Positions 5,247 to 8,566 of a stretch of 8,566 nt of DNA are shown piece after piece. How positions within the stretch are numbered: position 1 is the stretch's first letter; the number at the start of each line of letters is the position of its first letter. Under the pieces are notes generated by a model. The model did no database searches and was not told where the DNA came from. It saw nothing but the letters and a program-made list of their open reading frames with translations. Position numbers and translations under genes: made by a program. The stretch is from Rhodobacteraceae bacterium UBA2553 (lineage in GTDB: Bacteria; Pseudomonadota; Alphaproteobacteria; Rhodobacterales; Rhodobacteraceae), in NCBI GenBank assembly GCA_002340515.1, contig DDMF01000117.1, forward strand, positions 53,928 to 62,493, in the 5' to 3' direction.

Positions 5247-7607
5247 ATGCAAAGCCTCGATCGCAAACTCCTGCGCGATATGATACGGCTTTGGTCGCAA
5301 AGCCTTGCAATTGCTTTGGTGCTGGCGGTGGGGGTGGCGATCATGGTGATGATGGGCGGAGCTGAACGATCCCTGCGTGAAACCCGCGACACGTTTTACG
5401 AACGCAACCGGTTTGGGGATATCTTTGCCAGTGTGACCCGCGCGCCAACGGATGTGCTGGGCCAGGTGGAAGCCATCCCTGGTGTTGGAATGGCCGAGGC
5501 ATTGGTGTCTAAATATGTGATTTTGGACATTGAAGGCATGACGGCCCCAGCCACGGGACAGCTTATCTCGGTGCCAAGCGCAGGGGTGCCGAAAATGAAT
5601 GTACCGACGCTGTCTAGTGGGCAATGGCCAGATCCGGGGCAAACAGGACAGGTGGTGGTGAATGAGAATTTTGCGACCGCTCATGGGTTTAAGATTGGCG
5701 ACCAGTTTCATGGCATCATTAACGGGCAACGCCGTGCGCTGACGATCGTTGGTACCGCACTCAGCCCCGAGTTCATCTACACCATCGGTCCGGGGTCCAT
5801 CATGCCCGATGATCGCCGATTTGGGGTGATCTGGATGGAGGGCGCGGCACTTGCCGCAGTCTATAACTTGACCGGGGCGTTCAATACACTGACCGTGGGT
5901 CTGGGTCGCGATGCAAACCGCGACGAGGTGATCCGCCAACTTGATCTGATCCTTTCGCCCTATGGGGGCACCGGGGCGTTTTTTCGTAAAGACCAGATTT
6001 CCAACGCGTTTTTGCAAGGCGAGCTGGATCAGCTGTCGACGATGGTGAAGGTTGTCCCGCCAATTTTCCTGATCATCTCGGCCTTTCTGGTCAATATGGT
6101 CCTTGGACGATTGATTGCGTTAGAGCGCGAGCAAATTGGGCTTTTAAAGGCGCTGGGCTATCACAAAGGTGAAATTGCCTGGCATTATATTAAACTGGCG
6201 ATGAGCATCGGCGCGCTGGGTGTGGCCATCGGTTGGGGCTTTGGCCTTTGGGGCGGGCGCGGTATGGCTGAGCTTTACGCTCAGTTTTTTCATTTTCCCT
6301 ATCTGGTCTATGTGCCTTATCCTTCGGTCTATGCCATCTCGGCGATGGCGGGATTGGCGGCGGCGGCTTTGGGGGCTGTGACGGCGGTGCGTAAAGCTGT
6401 GGCATTGTCGCCCGCCGTGGCGATGGCCCCCCCGGCGCCTGCGCGCTATCAGTCTGGCTTGACGGATCGTTTGATCCATTTGATGCGGATGCGGCAGACG
6501 TCGGTGATGATCTGGCGCTCGCTTACGCGCTGGCCCATTCGTGCGGGGCTGACAATGCTGGGCATTGCGACATCTGCTGCGGTGATGGTGGCCGCCCTTT
6601 TCATGTTCGATGCCATGGATGAACTGTTGGACAAGAGCTTTGTGCAATTGAACCGTCAGGATGTTGTGATCAGCTTTGCAGGGGACCGTCCCCGGTCGGT
6701 GATCGAAGATGTCGGGCATCTGCCCGGCGTTATGGTGGCCGAAGGTGTTTGGTCGATGCCCGTGCGGCTGAAACATGGCCAGTTTAGCCGCCGCACCAGT
6801 CTTGAGGCACGCGACCCCGCATCGGAATTGACCCATCTTTTGACTGAAGCCGGTGACCTTGTCACACCAGAAGGGGGCATTGTGCTGACCCGTCGTTTGG
6901 CGCGGCAATTGGATCTGGATCTCGGGGAATCAGTGCGGGTGATTTTCCCGTCTCTTGGTGGAAGAGAAGAGCGGATCCCCGTTGTGGGGTACGCCGCACA
7001 AAGCTTTGGTATGGGGGCTTATGTCACGCCAGAGACGCTCAGCCGTTTGACCGGGTTAGCTCCTCGGGTCAGCCTTGCCAATGCCTTGATTGATCCGGAT
7101 CAGGTTGAGGCTTTGTTTGCAGCCGTGAAAGCAACCCCTGCTGTGGCGGGCCTAGTTGAAATGGCTGCCATTCGGCAAAGCTTTAACGACACAATTGCGC
7201 AAAATGCAGGGATGATGACCACCATCAACTCGCTGATGGCAGCGTTGATCGCGATCGGCGTGGTTTACAATGCGGCGCGTATTCAATTGTCAGAACGCGC
7301 CCGTGAATTGGCCAGCCTGCGCATCTTAGGTTTCACACGAGGTGAGGTCAGTTACATCCTATTAGGAGAGCTTGCGGTGCTGACCATCGTGGCAATCCCC
7401 GTAGGTCTATTAATGGGGCAGGGGCTGGCCGCGGCTATGGTCACCGGCTTTGACAGTGATCTATATGCCATTCCGCTGGCAATCAGCCGCGCGACTTACG
7501 TTCGTGCGGCTTGGGTGGTGGCTCTTGCCTCCGCTTTGTCAGCGCTTGTGGTGTGGCGGCGCATCGGACGGATGGATCTGGTGGCTGTGATGAAAACGAG
7601 GGAATGA
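5247..7607 (+). CDS. FtsX-type ABC transporter permease with two fused permease halves
   Basis: The 786-residue inner-membrane protein has about eight membrane segments (near 17-37, 270-290, 314-337, 360-382, 432-455, 656-677, 703-725 and 751-770). Each half has one helix, a long extracytoplasmic domain (about 40-268 and 456-654), and then a three-helix FtsX domain. After the second helix of each half comes the same cytoplasmic coupling-helix motif: EREQIGLLKALGYHKGEIAWHY at 293 onward, and ERARELASLRILGFTRGEVSYI at 683 onward. This is an internal duplication. A single chain may therefore provide both permease halves, whereas MacB (four segments, about 650 residues) works as a dimer. The start follows the ATPase stop by one base, which implies translational coupling. 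The C-terminal VWRRIGRMDLVAVMKTRE is typical of the family end. It is expected to work with the adjacent ATPase and adaptor. Export of an unknown substrate or cell-envelope work is inferred. Confidence 0.93.
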   Translation: MQSLDRKLLRDMIRLWSQSLAIALVLAVGVAIMVMMGGAERSLRETRDTFYERNRFGDIFASVTRAPTDVLGQVEAIPGVGMAEALVSKYVILDIEGMTAPATGQLISVPSAGVPKMNVPTLSSGQWPDPGQTGQVVVNENFATAHGFKIGDQFHGIINGQRRALTIVGTALSPEFIYTIGPGSIMPDDRRFGVIWMEGAALAAVYNLTGAFNTLTVGLGRDANRDEVIRQLDLILSPYGGTGAFFRKDQISNAFLQGELDQLSTMVKVVPPIFLIISAFLVNMVLGRLIALEREQIGLLKALGYHKGEIAWHYIKLAMSIGALGVAIGWGFGLWGGRGMAELYAQFFHFPYLVYVPYPSVYAISAMAGLAAAALGAVTAVRKAVALSPAVAMAPPAPARYQSGLTDRLIHLMRMRQTSVMIWRSLTRWPIRAGLTMLGIATSAAVMVAALFMFDAMDELLDKSFVQLNRQDVVISFAGDRPRSVIEDVGHLPGVMVAEGVWSMPVRLKHGQFSRRTSLEARDPASELTHLLTEAGDLVTPEGGIVLTRRLARQLDLDLGESVRVIFPSLGGREERIPVVGYAAQSFGMGAYVTPETLSRLTGLAPRVSLANALIDPDQVEALFAAVKATPAVAGLVEMAAIRQSFNDTIAQNAGMMTTINSLMAALIAIGVVYNAARIQLSERARELASLRILGFTRGEVSYILLGELAVLTIVAIPVGLLMGQGLAAAMVTGFDSDLYAIPLAISRATYVRAAWVVALASALSALVVWRRIGRMDLVAVMKTRE
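7598..7603 (+). promoter_or_regulatory. Ribosome binding site of the adaptor gene
   Basis: GAGGGA lies inside the last codons of the permease gene, 8 nt before the ATG at 7612. It is the best Shine-Dalgarno match in the operon and supports that start over the in-frame ATGs at 7636 and 7639. Confidence 0.7.
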
Positions 7608-7611
7608 TAAT

Positions 7612-8566
7612 ATGGCCAAACAGCAAAAGGCAGGAATGATGCGCAAAGTGATGATCGGCGCGGTGGCGCTGGGCGGATTGGCGGATTTGGTTTTTGTGGC
7701 GGGGCGGCCAGAACCGGTGCCGGTGGATTTGGCTAGTGTCACACGCGGGCCGCTTGAGGTCACAATCAACGTTGAGGGGCAGACGCGGATCCGCGATGTT
7801 TATGACCTTTCCGCGCCTGTTATGGGGCAAGTGTCACGCTCGCCTGTGACGGTGGGGGATGCTGTGATAGCGGGTGAGACTGTGGTGGCGCGGATTGCAC
7901 CCGGCGCCCCGGCCTTTCTGGATGATCGCGCCCGCGCGCAGGCTGAAGCGGCGGTGGCGCAGGCCAAAGCAGCAGTGCTTTTGGCGCAATCCCAGATTGC
8001 CATGGCCGAAGCAGATCTTGGACATGCACAGGTGAGCCTAAGCCGCCTTGTTGACTTGCACGCGCGCGGCACGGCGCCGCAGGCGCAATTGGATACGGCA
8101 GAGTTGAATGTGGATCTGGCTGCGGCAAAGTTGGACGCCGCCCATGCGACCTTGGATATTCGCGAAGGAGAGTTGACTGCGCAGCGCGCTACGCTGATTG
8201 AACCCAATACCGCTGGTGCAGGGGACGGTGCGGCCTGTTGCGTCGAGCTGGTCGCACCGGTTTCCGGCACGGTGTTAAGCGTCACCCAAGAAAGTGCTGG
8301 TATGATACAAGCGGGCGCACCGATCCTGTCCATTGGTGAGACCAATGATCTTGAGATTGTTGCGGACCTTCTGTCTTCGGACGCGGTGCGCTTGACACCC
8401 GGTGCCAAGGCTTATGTTGAACGCTGGGGCGGCGAGGGTATTTTGGACGCGCGCCTAAGTGTGGTGGAGCCAGCAGGCTTCACCAAGCTCTCCGCGCTGG
8501 GCATTGAGGAGCAGCGGGTGAAAGTCTTGCTCGATTTTGACAGCCCGAAAGCGGCTCGTGCCAGCC
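7612..8566 (+). CDS. HlyD/MacA-family periplasmic adaptor subunit (3' end cut by window edge)
   Basis: The first 318 codons are present and no stop is reached. The protein should be anchored in the inner membrane by one helix (about 12-30) and span the periplasm, linking the permease to an outer-membrane channel or passing on substrate. Domain order is standard. The first lipoyl half is near 64-98 (DLSAPVMGQVSRSPVTVGDAVIAGE). An alanine-rich coiled-coil hairpin runs about 101-195. The second lipoyl half is near 211-243 (VELVAPVSGTVLSV then GAPILSIGE). A beta-barrel starts at about 247. Oddities are Asp25 inside the membrane anchor, vicinal Cys209-Cys210 just before the second lipoyl half, and a proline where the hairpin tip of AcrA-type adaptors carries serine or threonine (Arg145, Leu149, Pro156). 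The gene starts 4 bp after the permease stop. Family membership is clear. The substrate and the outer-membrane partner are unknown. Confidence 0.92.
   Translation, partial: MAKQQKAGMMRKVMIGAVALGGLADLVFVAGRPEPVPVDLASVTRGPLEVTINVEGQTRIRDVYDLSAPVMGQVSRSPVTVGDAVIAGETVVARIAPGAPAFLDDRARAQAEAAVAQAKAAVLLAQSQIAMAEADLGHAQVSLSRLVDLHARGTAPQAQLDTAELNVDLAAAKLDAAHATLDIREGELTAQRATLIEPNTAGAGDGAACCVELVAPVSGTVLSVTQESAGMIQAGAPILSIGETNDLEIVADLLSSDAVRLTPGAKAYVERWGGEGILDARLSVVEPAGFTKLSALGIEEQRVKVLLDFDSPKAARAS

Noticed and set aside
5220..6017. 265-codon minus-strand open frame inside the permease gene, and a similar one at 6144-6908
   Set aside because: Both are antisense to the well-supported permease, His/Arg/Pro-rich, without domains or ribosome-binding sites.
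7800..8408. 202-codon minus-strand open frame opposite the adaptor gene
   Set aside because: Alanine/serine-rich mirror of an alanine-rich coiled coil; no independent support.

Overview
The window looks like an ordinary chromosomal segment of an alphaproteobacterium, most likely a marine Rhodobacterales (roseobacter-type) species. This is inferred from three things: moderately high GC with C/G-ending codons, a two-domain PutA divergently paired with an Lrp-type regulator (the arrangement described for Rhodobacter capsulatus putA/putR), and a tRNA-Leu(UAA) with an encoded CCA. The genus cannot be fixed from the sequence alone.

Left part (1-3567): a proline-catabolism module. The minus strand carries putA, whose first 984 codons are present before the window edge cuts it. 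It encodes proline dehydrogenase followed by L-glutamate-gamma-semialdehyde (P5C) dehydrogenase, and together they convert proline to glutamate. This PutA has no N-terminal ribbon-helix-helix DNA-binding domain, so it cannot repress its own gene as E. coli PutA does. The divergent Lrp/AsnC-family gene, separated by a 126-bp shared control region, is the natural regulator.

Middle part (3568-4489): a small exported TPR protein of unknown role, then a class II tRNA-Leu(UAA) gene with its own plausible promoter. Several short perfect or near-perfect dyads lie in the gaps here. None is a convincing intrinsic terminator.

Right part (4490-8566): a three-gene operon on the plus strand for a MacAB-like ABC export system. 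It encodes a LolD/MacB-type ATPase, a large FtsX-type permease in which two permease halves are fused in one chain, and a HlyD/MacA-type periplasmic adaptor cut by the right edge. The genes are separated by 1 bp and 4 bp, so they are almost certainly co-transcribed. No outer-membrane TolC-type partner and no substrate clue lie inside the window.

I see no mobile element, CRISPR array, phage gene or integrase. No gene-free stretch exceeds about 130 bp between annotated features. I did not find a convincing undescribed system. The points most worth checking are the dyad just ahead of the transporter operon, the duplicated permease combined with an adaptor, the altered TolC-docking motif and vicinal cysteines of the adaptor, and the 10-bp-phased repeat in the putA/putR control region.
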